From positions 24,758,494 through 24,822,493 of the forward strand of contig OZ024729.1 of NCBI GenBank assembly GCA_964016875.1: a stretch of DNA of 64,000 nucleotides, given 5' to 3'. Each line of letters opens with the position of its first letter. Position 1 is the stretch's first letter. This document shows positions 1 to 12,100 of the stretch, in pieces. This DNA comes from Fallopia convolvulus (taxonomy: Eukaryota; Streptophyta; Magnoliopsida; Caryophyllales; Polygonaceae). The notes under the pieces are model-generated. The model had not been told where the DNA came from. It did no database searches and was given only the letters and a program-made list of their open reading frames with translations. A program made the position numbers and the translations under genes.

Positions 1-1790
1 TTAGCGTAACGAGTTCTAGCAAACGAGCCTTGACGAAACTTATGCGATTCCCTACTACGAGCGAGGATTCCGACCTATTGATACGGAAATTTACGAAAGG
101 TTCAAAATCATGATTTTCTTTCTAAGATTTGGATTATCTCTTATAATATTTTATAAGAGAGTTAGAGATTCTAAATTATTATAATAATAATTTAGAAAGT
201 TATTTTCCTCAAAATAATAATATTCCTTTATTATTATTTTGGATTTGTAATATCCTTACTACTCCGTAAAATCTTTATTAAAATAGTTAGTAAAATAATT
301 ATTAAAAATTATCCTTTTTACTTATTCATGACAATAAAATATTACTTTTAAATTTCCCATTTATTCTAGGATGGAACTTATAATTTTGACTACCTTATCT
401 AAAATACTTTATTAATAATATTTTCTTAATAGAAAAGTATTTACCTACATAATCTCTTTTTAAATAAAATTGTCGTGTATATACTCCTTTATAAGGAAGT
501 TTCTATAATTAGAAGTTTCTAAATTTCCTTATAAGGTAACTTGTCTAAATTTAGATTAATCTTATTTTATATTTATAATTTGTTATTATAATATTATAGC
601 TTATAAAAATAATGTCTTCTTTATAATTAGAAGATTTCTTTCATGCAAGTCATCCTTATGCTATAATAATCTCCTAGAATATTTGTAATATCTTACTTGA
701 TATTTTTATCCTAGAACTTATGTCTTATGCAAATATCTCTACACCTAGTGATTATAAAAATATACTTTCCTTATAGATGACTTAGTAATATTTCCCATTA
801 ATAGTATTATATTCTATAACGAAAAATCCCATGCTATCATATACTTGTTCTTATAATATACTAATAATAACTCATATGTTAATAATATCTTCTTTTATCA
901 TAACTAATAGTAGATGATGTTTTGTAATAACTCTCATATAATAAGATATGCTAAAGTTCATATTTTTATTGAATAAATATTTATTTTCGTAATTTTATTT
1001 ATTCACTCAATTTTTATAATTCCTATATCTTTTATAGATTAGGCCATGCAACAACTTTTCTTAATTTTGGGAATTTGTTAACTTCATATAAAAATAATAA
1101 TGGTTTTATTTACTAAACCTTTTTATTCCTAAGATCATATAGTATGATTTTATCTTTTAGTTTAATGCATGCATAATAACTTTTAAAATTCCTATTTAAT
1201 AAAAGATGACAATAATAATTATTATCTTGTATGCTATAATTATTTTATAAAATCCACTATTTATATTATGAAAGAGGCATGCATGTAATAAAATCCATAA
1301 AAAATCTATCTACTTGTTTATATCTTAAGTTACCAAGGTAAACTAGTTTGTTTCTAGCTTTTAACTAACAAGATCTTACTAACATATTTTTATTTCTTAT
1401 TTTCCTAAAATAATTTCTAATAGCTAATAACTTTATGAATTTATAAAAGCATAATTTAAATAAATTGGATTTAAGATAGAATTTTTTTATACTTTGGTAT
1501 TCTGTTCTTTACAGAACACTGGAGGAAGGCAGAGGAAGAGGGCCGGCGGGCAGGGGCGGCGCGGCCAGGGCTCCGGCGTGGGCAGGCGGCGGCGCGGAGG
1601 GGGCGGCGACGTCCGGCGGGGGCAGGGAGGTGGTCCAGCGGCTCCAAGGAGAAGAGAAGGAGGAGATTGAATGGTGTTTTGTGGTGTTTTTTTATGGACT
1701 TTGAATGCTGATTTTTTGATGATTTAGAGAGAAATTGCTAGAAGGAGTAGAAGAGAGAGCAAAAGCTTGAGTGAATGCTTGAGGGAGGGC

Positions 1791-1797
1791 TTTTATA
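1791..1797 (-). promoter_or_regulatory. Candidate LTR TATA box
   Basis: The minus strand reads CTATAAAAGCC just upstream of a pyrimidine-rich stretch. The second copy of this LTR has CTATAAATAG at the equivalent place (42791-42800). This is a likely core promoter, judged by sequence and conserved position only. Confidence 0.5.
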
Positions 1798-2082
1798 GAC
1801 AAATTGAGGAGGTCTTCAATCCATGGCAATGGTGGATGTCCAATGGAGGAGGAGGAGAAGTCCATGCATTGGTCACACTTGTGCTTCTTCCATGGTGATG
1901 AGAGGATGATGGGAGAGTGATGTAGTAAGGATGGTCAAGCAAGACAATGGAGGTGAGAATGGCATGCAATGGCCAAAATCAATTCAACGTACAATCAATC
2001 AGACAATGTCTGATGTTGTCTTTTGGAGGAGAAGAGTTTATTTGATATAAGAGGAAAAGGTTGGGCTAAGTGAACAAGAAAT

Positions 2083-2166
2083 TGTAATGGTCTAGCGGGA
2101 TTTGGGGAGGGGCGTGTGAGGTTGGAGTGCAAGAGATCTCGGGTTCAAATCCCGGCTCTTGCATTC
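2083..2166 (+). other. tRNA-like segment with A and B boxes, antisense inside the LTR
   Basis: An A-box-like GGTCTAGCGGG (2089-2099) and a B-box-like GGGTTCAAATCC (2141-2152) are spaced as in a tRNA gene or a tRNA-derived SINE head. GCAAGAG at 2129 pairs with CTCTTGC ending at 2162, enclosing a T-arm-like CGGG/CCCG hairpin. It lies opposite to the LTR's own direction. The LTR at 42137 carries the same segment, also antisense. It is not a normal tRNA: no full cloverleaf or acceptor pairing was found. Confidence 0.6.
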
Positions 2167-2458
2167 TTTTTGCAAGGCTTGTAAACTAATTTTCCTAGGC
2201 CTTTTGTATAATCTATTTTATGAAATAAATAAGTTTCTTATTTTTATCTAATGCTCTTTTTTTTTATTAATTTACCTCACTTATTAATTTATACCCCTTG
2301 AATTATTTTATTGCAATTTTTTTTTCTATTTTAATTCTCTTGATAAACTCTTTCAAAAGAAAAATAATAGAAGTTGATTTGGTTTTCTAGAAATTAGAGA
2401 ACTAAAATAATCGATAATAATTATGATAAAAAGAACTTGGAATATCGCGGATATTACA

Positions 2459-2720
2459 GTGTTAACATGAAAATCATTACTCTTGATTTATATTTTGAAA
2501 AACTACCTCATCCTCTCAACTGGCTCTATCCTAAACCATCTAACCATGACTTTTCTAGTGGGTTTGATAAACAGAAACGGTGTTTGAATGCTATATTATT
2601 CGGTTCAAGTTATCATTGTGCTATATTTACCTGCATGACAGTTGTTCGCAGGATTTTGATAGACTTCTCAATGAGTTGACAATGTCCGATCATAAACACG
2701 TCAATCCATCGACGTTAAAC
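2459..2720 (+). pseudogene. C-terminal remnant of a gag-like ORF (element 5)
   Basis: The translation resembles the C-terminus of the 393-residue ORF of element 3 (29060-30241). Both have an F-D-K-x-K-R-x-L-N-x-I-L segment and then F-D-R-L-L-x-x-L-T-M-S. Here the two segments are in different frames, so a frameshift lies between about 2640 and 2655. The N-terminal part is absent, because the large LTR ends at 2458. After it come the GACGTTAAAC and TTGGGAGGCAACCCAA motifs that also follow the ORF in element 3. Function is not known beyond a probable structural, gag-like role. Confidence 0.5.
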
Positions 2721-3583
2721 AAAGGCGCTGATTGGGAGGCAACCCAAGGTTAGATAGATTCTCTCCCACCTTTGTTTTTCTTTTCATTAGCTTAGTTTGT
2801 TTTTGGTTTGTGAGCTAACTTGCAGGTACTAGGTCGGAAAGGACGATTCTGGTGTGAAACCGCGCACGCGACATCCATACTGCGCTCGCGGTTGAGCCCA
2901 TAACCCATCCCGACAAACAGGTACTAGACCCGCGCACGCGCCCCTCGGGCCGCGCGCGCGGTTTGAGGATGTTTTCTCTCGTAAAAAATCCGAAAAAAGA
3001 GTGTTCTCCCATATTCTACCATCACCCACCAATCCACTTTTCTATAACTTTCCATGTCTAGTTCCTTGGAATTGTTCGTTACTATTATCGGGTCCCATCC
3101 CATTGGGGTGAATCCGCGTCTACACCATCTTTGCGGCATAGTTCAAGTATGGGGGTGCTGCCGTCGTCAGAGTTTTTTATTATTTTGAGGAGTCCAGTTC
3201 ATTCTCATTGGAGACGTCCTATGGTGTGGATCTGGTTGCTGAGTTGCGAAGATGATGTTCGAGATTTGCTGTTCGAGAGTCGGTTTATGGACTTTGTGTT
3301 CGTTGTCGCCAAGACCGCGCCCGCGGTCCGTAAACTGCGCTCGCGGTTCATTCCCAGAATGATCAGTTTGTTCCAAAGGACTATAATGCGCACGCGGGTC
3401 CTTAATGGCGCGCGGGGTTGTCTACAGTGGCTGAATACGAGGTGCTCCAAGTGTTCCTGAGTTTGGTGCATTACAATTCCGGGAGTTCATTCATCCATAT
3501 CATCTTTAATATGTGAGTCTTCTGATTTTCCTCTTCTATGCTTAATTCCTTTCTCTTTACTTCATTGAGGGAAATAAAGGACT

Positions 3584-3601
3584 TAAGTATGGGGGAGGAA
3601 G
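3584..3601 (+). other. Internal purine-rich tract (element 5)
   Basis: TAAGTATGGGGGAGGAAG is close to the terminal polypurine tract of the same element (TATGGGGGAATT at 15590), about 560 bp further along once element 4 is removed. Elements 3 and 4 have equivalent internal tracts. Confidence 0.45.
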
Positions 3602-3754
3602 TACTCGCTATGCCTATCGTAGATAGTTGCATTTCAGTTTTTTTTCGTTATTTTTATGGGATTTTTGTTCCATGTTTTGTATAGAGAAATTTTTGAAGAA
3701 ATTTGAAAAAAAAATTAATTAAATAGAAAAGGCCATAAATATTTGAGGAAAAGG

Positions 3755-5120
3755 TGATGAGGTATTTTCAGTGGTCGTTAATACCTATCAAAGAAACCTA
3801 ACTTAACCAACTCAGTAGAGCGGTAAGTAAGGGTCGATCCCACAAGGACTGTGTATTTGTGTTATTACTTGTATGCCAAGTAACCAAAGGGGGTTTGTAA
3901 TTGTAAATTCTATCCTACTATGCAAGAATAAAACTAACTATGAATGCAAAGATGATTTAAATATATGAAAGACAAGCGTGTTCAACTAGTTAAATCCATC
4001 ATGATATTGATTTGTTGATCATCGATTCTCTTGATTCTCTTCTCACTTGAATAATCTATTGTGTATAATGACCCTACTAAGGATTAAAACCCGAACTTCA
4101 TATTTAGTTGATAGAACAACAAGTCTAACAACCCTAATTAAATAATAACCTAGAAGTAGATTCAATTAAATAACAACATGACGATTCAAGTTATCAATAG
4201 AAACAAACACTTAGAGCAACCAGACATCCAAGTGACTTGTGAATTTATTCCCTTCTTCAACCAACAAGTCCAACCGGTACTAATTGATTAAATTATACTC
4301 TTGATCAAATTAACTCCGCCCGGTAATTAATCAGATTCAGTTATAACTAGAAATTCTATTAGGTAGCTAATCTAATAAAACGCTAATTTAGATTCAATTA
4401 AGCACAGGGAATAATTTCTATTCAAGTTTGTTGGGAATCAATCAAACCTCACAAATACATACAAATCATGACTTCAATAACTAGCCAAACACTAAGAAAT
4501 TTAGCAATGCATAATTAAATTGAAAACAAACTTACAAGAGTTTCAAAGTTGCTCTCTTGAGAGAAAAACCCTAGCCTCCAAAAGTTGATCCAAAGTTATG
4601 AGAAAATAAACTAACATAAGGTATATATATGTCTCTAAAAATAACCCTCAATAACTATATCTAAAACATGCTACTCGGATGATACAAGCCCAAACCAAAC
4701 TCGGCCCAAATCCTTCGGCCCAAAACAACACCTGCGTGAAATCCAGGAATGCGCGGTTTGACAATATTGCGCGGCCGCGCTTTCATACGATATCGCGCAA
4801 TTGCCTTCAGTTAAGAATACGCGGCTTCATTGCTCGGCTTAGCACCCCGCGTTTTCCATCTTGCCTTGGCTCTTCATTTGTACTTCTCCAATCTTCATTC
4901 CTAGCATCTCCTTAACTTCCTTTAGCTCGTCCACCACTGCTATGGTCAATCTACACCTCGCCCCGCTGTTGCTCCTGAACCTAAAAACCTGCAAAACCGA
5001 GCAAACCAGCGCATAATACCCGACAACACAAAAATCTAAAAACTACATAAAAACCAACCTAAAACTAACTAAAACATATATAAAACATGCATCTAAACTA
5101 CTCCTATATGCAAGCTATCA
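3755..5120 (-). repeat. 3' LTR of element 4
   Basis: 1366 bp, direct repeat of 13833-15195. It contains GC-rich palindromic words such as GCGCGGCCGCGC near 4770. Confidence 0.92.
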
Positions 5121-5140
5121 AATTCCCCCATGCTTAACCC
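5121..5140 (-). other. Polypurine tract of element 4
   Basis: The minus strand reads TTAAGCATGGGGGAATT directly before the LTR start TGATAGC. This is the expected plus-strand primer site. Confidence 0.8.
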
Positions 5141-6561
5141 TTGCTTGTCCTCAAGCAAGACATAAATCCGAATCACACCATAGAAATGCAATCATACATC
5201 CATCTCAAATCAAACAAGCATTTCACACATGTTTAAAAACCCGACCAAGACTTCCTAGCATGCATTATGATAAGCAACAAGTAAAGACCATTCATTCATT
5301 CTAGACCTCACCAAGGTAATTGTGTTTGCACTCAAACTCTCAAGTGTTTAGGGGTATGTGTTTCACTCAAAATCAACCATGAAAACTAGACTACCATATG
5401 CTTGCATCAGAGTTCTAAATCTCCACCGCTATGGACCAAACACACAACAAAAATCACGAGGTCTTTTTAAGGAGTGTATGGGACCAAGGTAAAGAGAAAT
5501 TGGAGGGGATTAGATTTGGTCATGTGGTGCTAAATCCGGGATAAAGAACTAACTAAACCCAAACCCAACACTCTTTCTTCTTCTTACTTCAACTCTCTTT
5601 CACCAACTCCATACACACTCATATAAGCTCTTTTTGCTTCTTTTGTAACATTTTCACATCTTTTTCAACTATTTTCTCTCAACAATCATGAAGACTACTT
5701 CTTTTGAAGCTTAAATATTTTCTTTCAACACTTTTTTTCAACTTATTCTTCATCTTCATTTTTTTCTCACTTTGCACACTAGAGTTGTATTTCCTCTTTT
5801 CTTCCAACTCCCCCATACTTACATCAAACTTCACACAAAACACAATAACAACCTAAAGTCCTAAATCCCGGATTATGGGTCAAGCTAATTAGGCTAGGAA
5901 TCATTTTGTGGAGCTAATAAAAATAGGCTTAAAGCTCAAAGAAAGAGGGGTGTCAAAAACATGGATCTTGTAAGAAATGAAGGGAAATAATAGGCTATAC
6001 AGAAACATTGCCTCAATCATTTTAATGTCATGCATTCAATCATATAAAGCAGTCTTGATAAAGAGTCATAATGCAAGTTCTAGAGCTAGATAATCATGAT
6101 GATACACTCAATAAGTAGAGAACAAATATAATCATGAAAGGCCAAAAATTTCACAAGGCTAATTTTTTGTCTAGAACTTCAAAATGAATCAAATACTCAA
6201 GCTAAATACATGCTCAGTCCTATAATCAAGGTAAATAATCAATGATCATGCTCATATCATATAAACTTCAGCATATCATGCAAATCATGGGTTAGAACTT
6301 ATACTCAACTTAGAGAAACAAGATGAATCAAACAATGGGGAAATAAAAACCTAAATGCAATATTTTTTGTAATTTTTCAACATTTTCTATTGTTTTTCAT
6401 TTTTTAAAGAATTTTAATCAATGCATGCAAAAAGTTAAATATGACCTAATCTAATGCAACTATATGAAATGCAAACAAGTAATTCCCTTTCCCCATGCTT
6501 AAAACATACTTTGTCCCCAAAGTATAGTAAAAAGTAAAGGAAAGAGAAAAACTCACAAAAC
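5141..6561 (-). other. Non-coding 3' region of element 4
   Basis: About 1.4 kb with no credible ORF. It is similar over most of its length to 27438-28868 of element 3. It contains an internal purine tract on the minus strand (TAAGCATGGGGAAAGGG, 6484-6500). A perfect hairpin, ATACTTTGTCCCCAAAGTAT (6506-6525), lies beside it. Confidence 0.65.
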
Positions 6562-8145
6562 CTAGTTTCCTGGCGGGTAGTGGGGCGGAAAACCCGATGG
6601 TGGTGGCGGTGGCTGGTCCGGCAGAAACTGAGGATATGGCGGATCAGGGAAAGCATACTGCAGATAAGACATGTGAGGTGGATAGCCCGCTGAACTCCAT
6701 CCATCAAGTCTAGTGTTGAGCAGTCTGAACTGCTCATCCTGGCGGGCCTGAAAAGCAGCAAGCTGCTGATCCTGATGAGTCTGGTAAGATGCAAACCTCT
6801 GATCCACATAACCTCTCATACTCTGAAAGCTCTGATCGATGTGAGACGTCATATCATTGTATCGCTGCGTGTTGTCTAGCTGCATCTGTCTCATCATATC
6901 CATCATCTGACTGTACTGCGTATCAGAATACTAGGGCCCACCTCCAGCAGGTAAAGATGGATCAAATTGTCTCTGATGATCTTCTTCCTCAAACTCATCC
7001 TCCTCATCAGTTTCTTCATCTTCAGCCGACTCTTCTTCTTCTTCTTCAGCCATAACAAAATCCTCATCCATCTCCTCTTCATCAAACTCCACCTCAATAG
7101 CAGTTGGAGCCTTCTTTTTACCCCTAATCGGGCCCTTGACATCATTCACATCGAGATCACCAGCCCGAACTTCAATGAACCAGTTACTCTGGCTATCCCC
7201 AATCTTCACTCGGCTCCCATCGGGAAGCTTCATTACTCTCATGGAATCCTCAATCACCCAAAAATAAGAGTTCCTGTACTTGTAGAGAACACCCATCTTT
7301 TTGAGCATGGTGAAGTCTATTGCCAACGGCGGAATGTCAACCTGCAGCCTATTAAGATCAACTCCAAAATGTTTGGCCAGATGGGTCACAATCCCACCAA
7401 TGCAGATAGCTCCTCCTCCCTTGTTTCCAACATGCTCCATATGGTGCATTAGCATGGCACCCAAACTCAACTTCTTCTTCTTCAGACATGTGCCCAACAC
7501 AACAAGATCTTTCTTGGGGCAATTGTTTCCACCCTCACCCCGCCCATTCAGCGTACAAGCAATAAACCTCTGGAAAACTCTAATGGCAGGGTGAGTGATG
7601 GGAGAGGCTTTTTCTCGGGTAGGATTGTATGTGGATCTCCCGGTGATGGACCTCCAAAAATTCTTATCAGCCCATGTAGCACCAGTCTCGTTTAGTACTA
7701 CATCATTACCCGAAAAGTGACAGAATCCAAACACACGGTTGACCTCCTTCAAGGTCATTTTTCTCCTTATACCTCCTAGCCAGAACTTGAACTCTCCTTC
7801 TCCTCTGTAGTCAGTGGACAAAGTGCTAAAAAACTCAAGTGTTAACCCCTTGAAAGTGGGTTCACACAGCTGTAAGAAATCCCTCGTCTCAAGATGTGCC
7901 CCTATCTCATTCAACAGATGTGCTAGACCGAGCTCATTCATCAGATTCCAATCTATATATCTGGTTGTTGTCCACTCCCTATCCTTCAGTAACTCAAACC
8001 GGACTATATGGCTATTCTTTGTCAGACTAATCCCATAAGTCTCTTGGGTGGTCTCTCCCACCACAGCAGGGGGAACTAGGTGTACACCCTGACTAAAAGT
8101 ACGAGATGAAGACGCACCATCCGTTCTACTTCTTTTTGGAGCCAT
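6562..8145 (-). pseudogene. Athila env-like ORF (ATHILA ORF-1 family), one internal stop
   Basis: The likely start is the ATG at 8143-8145, giving M-A-P-K-R-S-R; the longer open frame to 8265 adds a poor leader. The body matches what I know of the ATHILA ORF-1 family of plant retrotransposons: a position-specific globular domain with R-Y-I-D-W-N, then a strongly acidic tail (about residues 360-405). A TAG at 6931-6933 interrupts it. The frame then continues with a Q/M-rich, coiled-coil-like stretch and a proline-rich end (Y-P-P-H, P-P-P-P-P), stopping at 6562. Total about 526 residues apart from the stop. It lies downstream of pol, where Athila elements carry this ORF. Its biochemical role is unknown; an envelope function is only proposed. 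Confidence 0.8.
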
Positions 8146-9115
8146 TATTTCAGAATATAAAAACAACCTGCACAAACACCACAAACCACCCAAACAAACG
8201 CAATTCTGTTGTCCCGGCAAGGACAACCACAACAGTATATAGAATTTAGCAACTAAATCCCTCAATCACTCTCTTCCCCCACTACCTAGAACAATTTAAT
8301 CAAAAATTAATCAAAATTCTAGGTCAAATTCGGATTTGAATGCAAAGCTCAAATAAAACACGAATCTAGGCTAGAATCATGCAATAAACGAACTTTTGTG
8401 AAGGAGCTAAGCCTAAATCCAAGCCTAAAGGGGTGAATTTTGGATTTTTAGAATAAAACCTAGATCTAGATTCAATCTATCAAAACCGAAATTTTAGAGG
8501 AGATTTTGAGAAAACTTACTTGAATCCCGCTTGATTTGAGGTTGTTTGGTTGATTGGGATCGAAATTATGACTTTAATGAGCTTGGATGGAGCTTGAGAC
8601 CTTGAGCTTCAATGGTGGCTTTAGAGAACTAAGAGAGAGGCGATCGAAGGGCTGGAATGAAGAAAAGAGAAGCTCGGGGTTTTTTTTATTAGGTTCGCTG
8701 AAGACGGCCAAAAGCGCGGCATCGTCAAGAATTGCGCGGCCGCGCAATTGCGAAGCCGCGTAACACCCCTTCAATTGGGATTGCGCGGGATTGGGTCCGG
8801 TATTGCGCGGCCGCGCATTTAGCACCCAAGCCGCGTAATGTCCTCTGAGCTTGTATTGCTCGGGTTGGCTCCAGAGTACTTGACCACGCAATTTTAGTCC
8901 CCAATCCGAGTTTTTTAGCTACTATAACTCAAAGCTTGTCCGAGCTATCTGTAGGTTTGAGGATTATTTCTACCTAAACTAAACAAAATAAACAAAACAA
9001 AAGCAAAAACTGTGAAACTTAAAACAAAAGTCAAAGCAAAACTAAACTAAACTAAACCTTGGGTTGCCTCCCAAGAAGCACTTGTTTAACGTCTTTAGCT
9101 TGACGTAAAAGGATA
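8146..9115 (-). other. Spacer between pol and env-like ORF (element 4)
   Basis: No credible coding frame. It holds GC-rich words (GCGCGGCCGCGC and variants at 8715-8885). Just after the pol stop it has the conserved hairpin CTTGGGTTGCCTCCCAAG (9058-9075) next to GACGTTAAAC. Confidence 0.6.
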
Positions 9116-12100
9116 TCAAGGCTCTTGCTCCGGCTCTCGTAGAGCCGTTTCTTCCAAAGTAGCACCATTGAACCCTTCATAATATGGCTTCAGCCTCTGA
9201 CCATTCACCTTAAAGACGGAATGAGAAACTCCATCATAGATGTCAACTGCGCCATGTGGATATACACGTGCTACCACAAAAGGGCCTCTCCATCTTGAGC
9301 TTAAAGACGGAATGAGAAACTCCAGTTTGAGGCGAGATTGGAACAAAAGTACTTTGTCCCCAACCTTGAAATTCTTCCTCCATATATGCTTGTCATGCCA
9401 GGCCTTTGTCTTTTCCTTGTATATTACTGCATTGTCATAAGACTTAAGCCTGATTTCTTCTAATTCCTGGAGTTGAAGTTTCCTGAATTCACCCACCTCA
9501 TTTTTTTGCATGTTGCACTTCTTGACTGCCCAGTATGCTTTATGTTGAATTTCCACCGGTAAATGACATGCTTTCCCAAATACCAACCTGAATGGTGACA
9601 TCCCGATTGGCGTTTTAAAAGCGGTCCTATATGCCCATAGTGCATCATCCAACCGAGCACTCCAGTCTTTTCTGTTTGGTGCAACTGTCTTTTCCAGAAT
9701 GGACTTGATTTCCCTGTTAGACACCTCTGCCTGGCCATTTGTCTGAGGGTGGTATGATGTAGAGACTCTGTGTGACATGATACTTCTTCAATAATGCACT
9801 CACCATCCTATTACAGAGTGTGATCCCTTGTCACTAACTAAAGCTCTAGGGACACCAAATCTAGTAAAAATGTTGGTCTTTAAGAAATCTGTCACCACTT
9901 TAGAATCGTATGTCCTGGTGGCCTTCGCTTCCACCCATTTGGAAACGTAGTCCACCGCAAGCAAAATATAATATTCCCAAAAGAATTAGGAAATGGACCC
10001 ATAAAGTCAATGCCCCATACATCAAAGATTTCACAGAAAATAATAGGCGATTGAGGCATCTCATTCTTTTGGGACATATTCCCAACCCTTTGACATCGGT
10101 CACAGGATTTACAAAAACCATGAGCATCCCTGAAAATGCTTGGCCAGTAAAATCCTGCATCCAATACCTTCCTAACTGTTTTATTAGAACTAAAATGGCC
10201 CCACATGCATAATTATGACAAAAAGTTAAGATAGAAGTTACCTCATTATCCGGGATACATCGTCGGATTACCTGATCAGTGCAGTGTTTCCACAAATATG
10301 GATCATCCCAGATGTAGTATCTTGCTTCACTTTCTTAACTTGTATTTTTGAGCTTTTATGAACGTTGGTGGGAACTCACCCATAACCAACAAATTGACCA
10401 AATGTGCATACCAAGGTTTTACAACCTTAATAGCAAACAGGGTATCGTCAGGAAATTCCTCCTGAATGGGTGAGTGATCTGGCCTATTTTGTTCTTCCAT
10501 CACCAGACGACTCAAATGATCAGCAACCACATTCTCAGCTCCCTTTTTGTCTTTGATCTCAATGTTGAACTCACTCAATAATAAGATCCACCTGATTAGC
10601 CTGGGCTTGGCCTCTTTTTTTGTCAGCAGATAGCAGAGTGCTGCATGATCTGTATAAACAATCACTCTTGTTCCGAGCAAGTAAGAGCGAAATTTCTCCA
10701 ATGCAAACACAACTGCTAGTAGCTCCTTCTCTGTGGTATAATAGTTCCTCTGAGCCTCATTCAATGTCATAGAGGCGTAGCGAATCACATGAGACGCCCT
10801 TCCCTTCTTTTGTCCCAAAACAGCCCCCACTGCATAGTCACTAGCATCACACATGATCTTAAAGGGGAGAGACCAATCTGGGGCTTGAATAATGGGAGTT
10901 GTGGTGAGGCAGAGTTTTAGCTCATCAAATGCCGTCTTGCATGCATCACCAAACTCAAATTCTGCTTCCTTCTTCAACAACTCACACAAGGGGGAGGCGA
11001 TTTTTGAGAAGTCTCTAATAAACCTGCGGTAAAACCCTGCATGGCCTAAAAAAGAACGCACTTCACGCACATTAGTAGGATAAGGAAAAGATTGAATTAC
11101 TTCAACCTTAGCCTTATCGACCTCAATACCCCTAGAAGACACTACACGGCCTAATACTATACCTTGCTCTACCATAAAATGACATTTTTCAGAATTGAGA
11201 ACAAGATTAGTATCTTCACATCGTTTAAGCACCAGTGTCAAATGAGTTAAGCATGAATCAAAGTCATTCCCATGGACTGTAAAATCATCCATAAATACCT
11301 CAATAAATTTCTCTATGTACTCAGGAAAGATACTAACCATACACCGTTGGAATGTAGCTGGGCATTGCACAGTCCAAAAGGCATCCTTCGGTATGCAAAG
11401 GTGCCAAAAGGACAAGTGAATGTTGTCTTCTCCTGATTCTCTGGTGCTATGGCTACCTGAAAAATACCCATCCAAGAAACAATAGAATGAACGACTGACA
11501 AGTCGTTCCAGCATTTGGTCAATGAAAGGTAATGGGAAATGGTCCTTCCGGGTTACGGCATTAAGCTTACGATAGTCAACACAAACTTGCCACCCGGTCT
11601 GAACTCTGGTGGGAATGAGATCACCCTTGTGATTCTCAACCACTGTGATACCACCCTTTTTAGGGACAACCTGAGTTGGGCTGACCCATTTACTATCAGA
11701 AATAGGAAATATCATACCTGCCTGAAGGAGCTTCAGTACCTCTTTCTTTACCACCTCCATCATTGGGGGATTTAGTCTTCTTTGGGGCTGTCTAGACGGT
11801 GTAGCTTCATCTTCCAATAGAATCTGATGCATACATGTTGAGGGACTGATCCCTTTAATGTCTGCAATTAGGGGTGGGCACGGTCGGTTAACCGGAGTTT
11901 TGGTTAACCGATATGCGGTTAACCGGAACTTCGGTTAGTAAATTTCAATAACCATAACTGTACCGTTCGTTATCGGTTAACCGTTAACGGTTAACCGTGG
12001 AACTCGGTACGGTTTATTGGTTAACCGATTTATTTTAATTTTAATTTTTTTAATAAAAAATAAGATTTTTAATACAAAAATTACATTATTTTTCAATAAT

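Larger units (their letters stand above)
1..2458 (-). mobile_element. Large LTR (minus strand), cut by the window edge
   Basis: The minus strand starts TGTAATATCCGCGATATTCC at 2458 and runs leftward. The same start is found at 42137, where a second copy of this family forms a complete 3.7-kb LTR with a target-site duplication. Position 1 matches about 44672 of that copy, so roughly 1.2 kb of this LTR lies outside the window. It is AT-rich apart from a GC-rich block at 1530-1640. No protein-coding frame is credible. Whether this is a solo LTR or the 5' LTR of a longer element cannot be decided because its left end is not visible. Confidence 0.85.

Noticed and set aside
2083..2166. A functional tRNA gene
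   Set aside because: A and B boxes are present but no acceptor stem or clear anticodon arm; it is an LTR-embedded tRNA-like segment.
2829..3471. Several overlapping open frames of 60-110 codons
   Set aside because: They lie in GC-rich palindromic words of element 5's untranslated region on both strands and have no recognisable domains.
8574..8891. 105-codon frame on the minus strand between pol and the env-like ORF
   Set aside because: It is created by GC-rich repeat words; the matching region of other elements is not coding.
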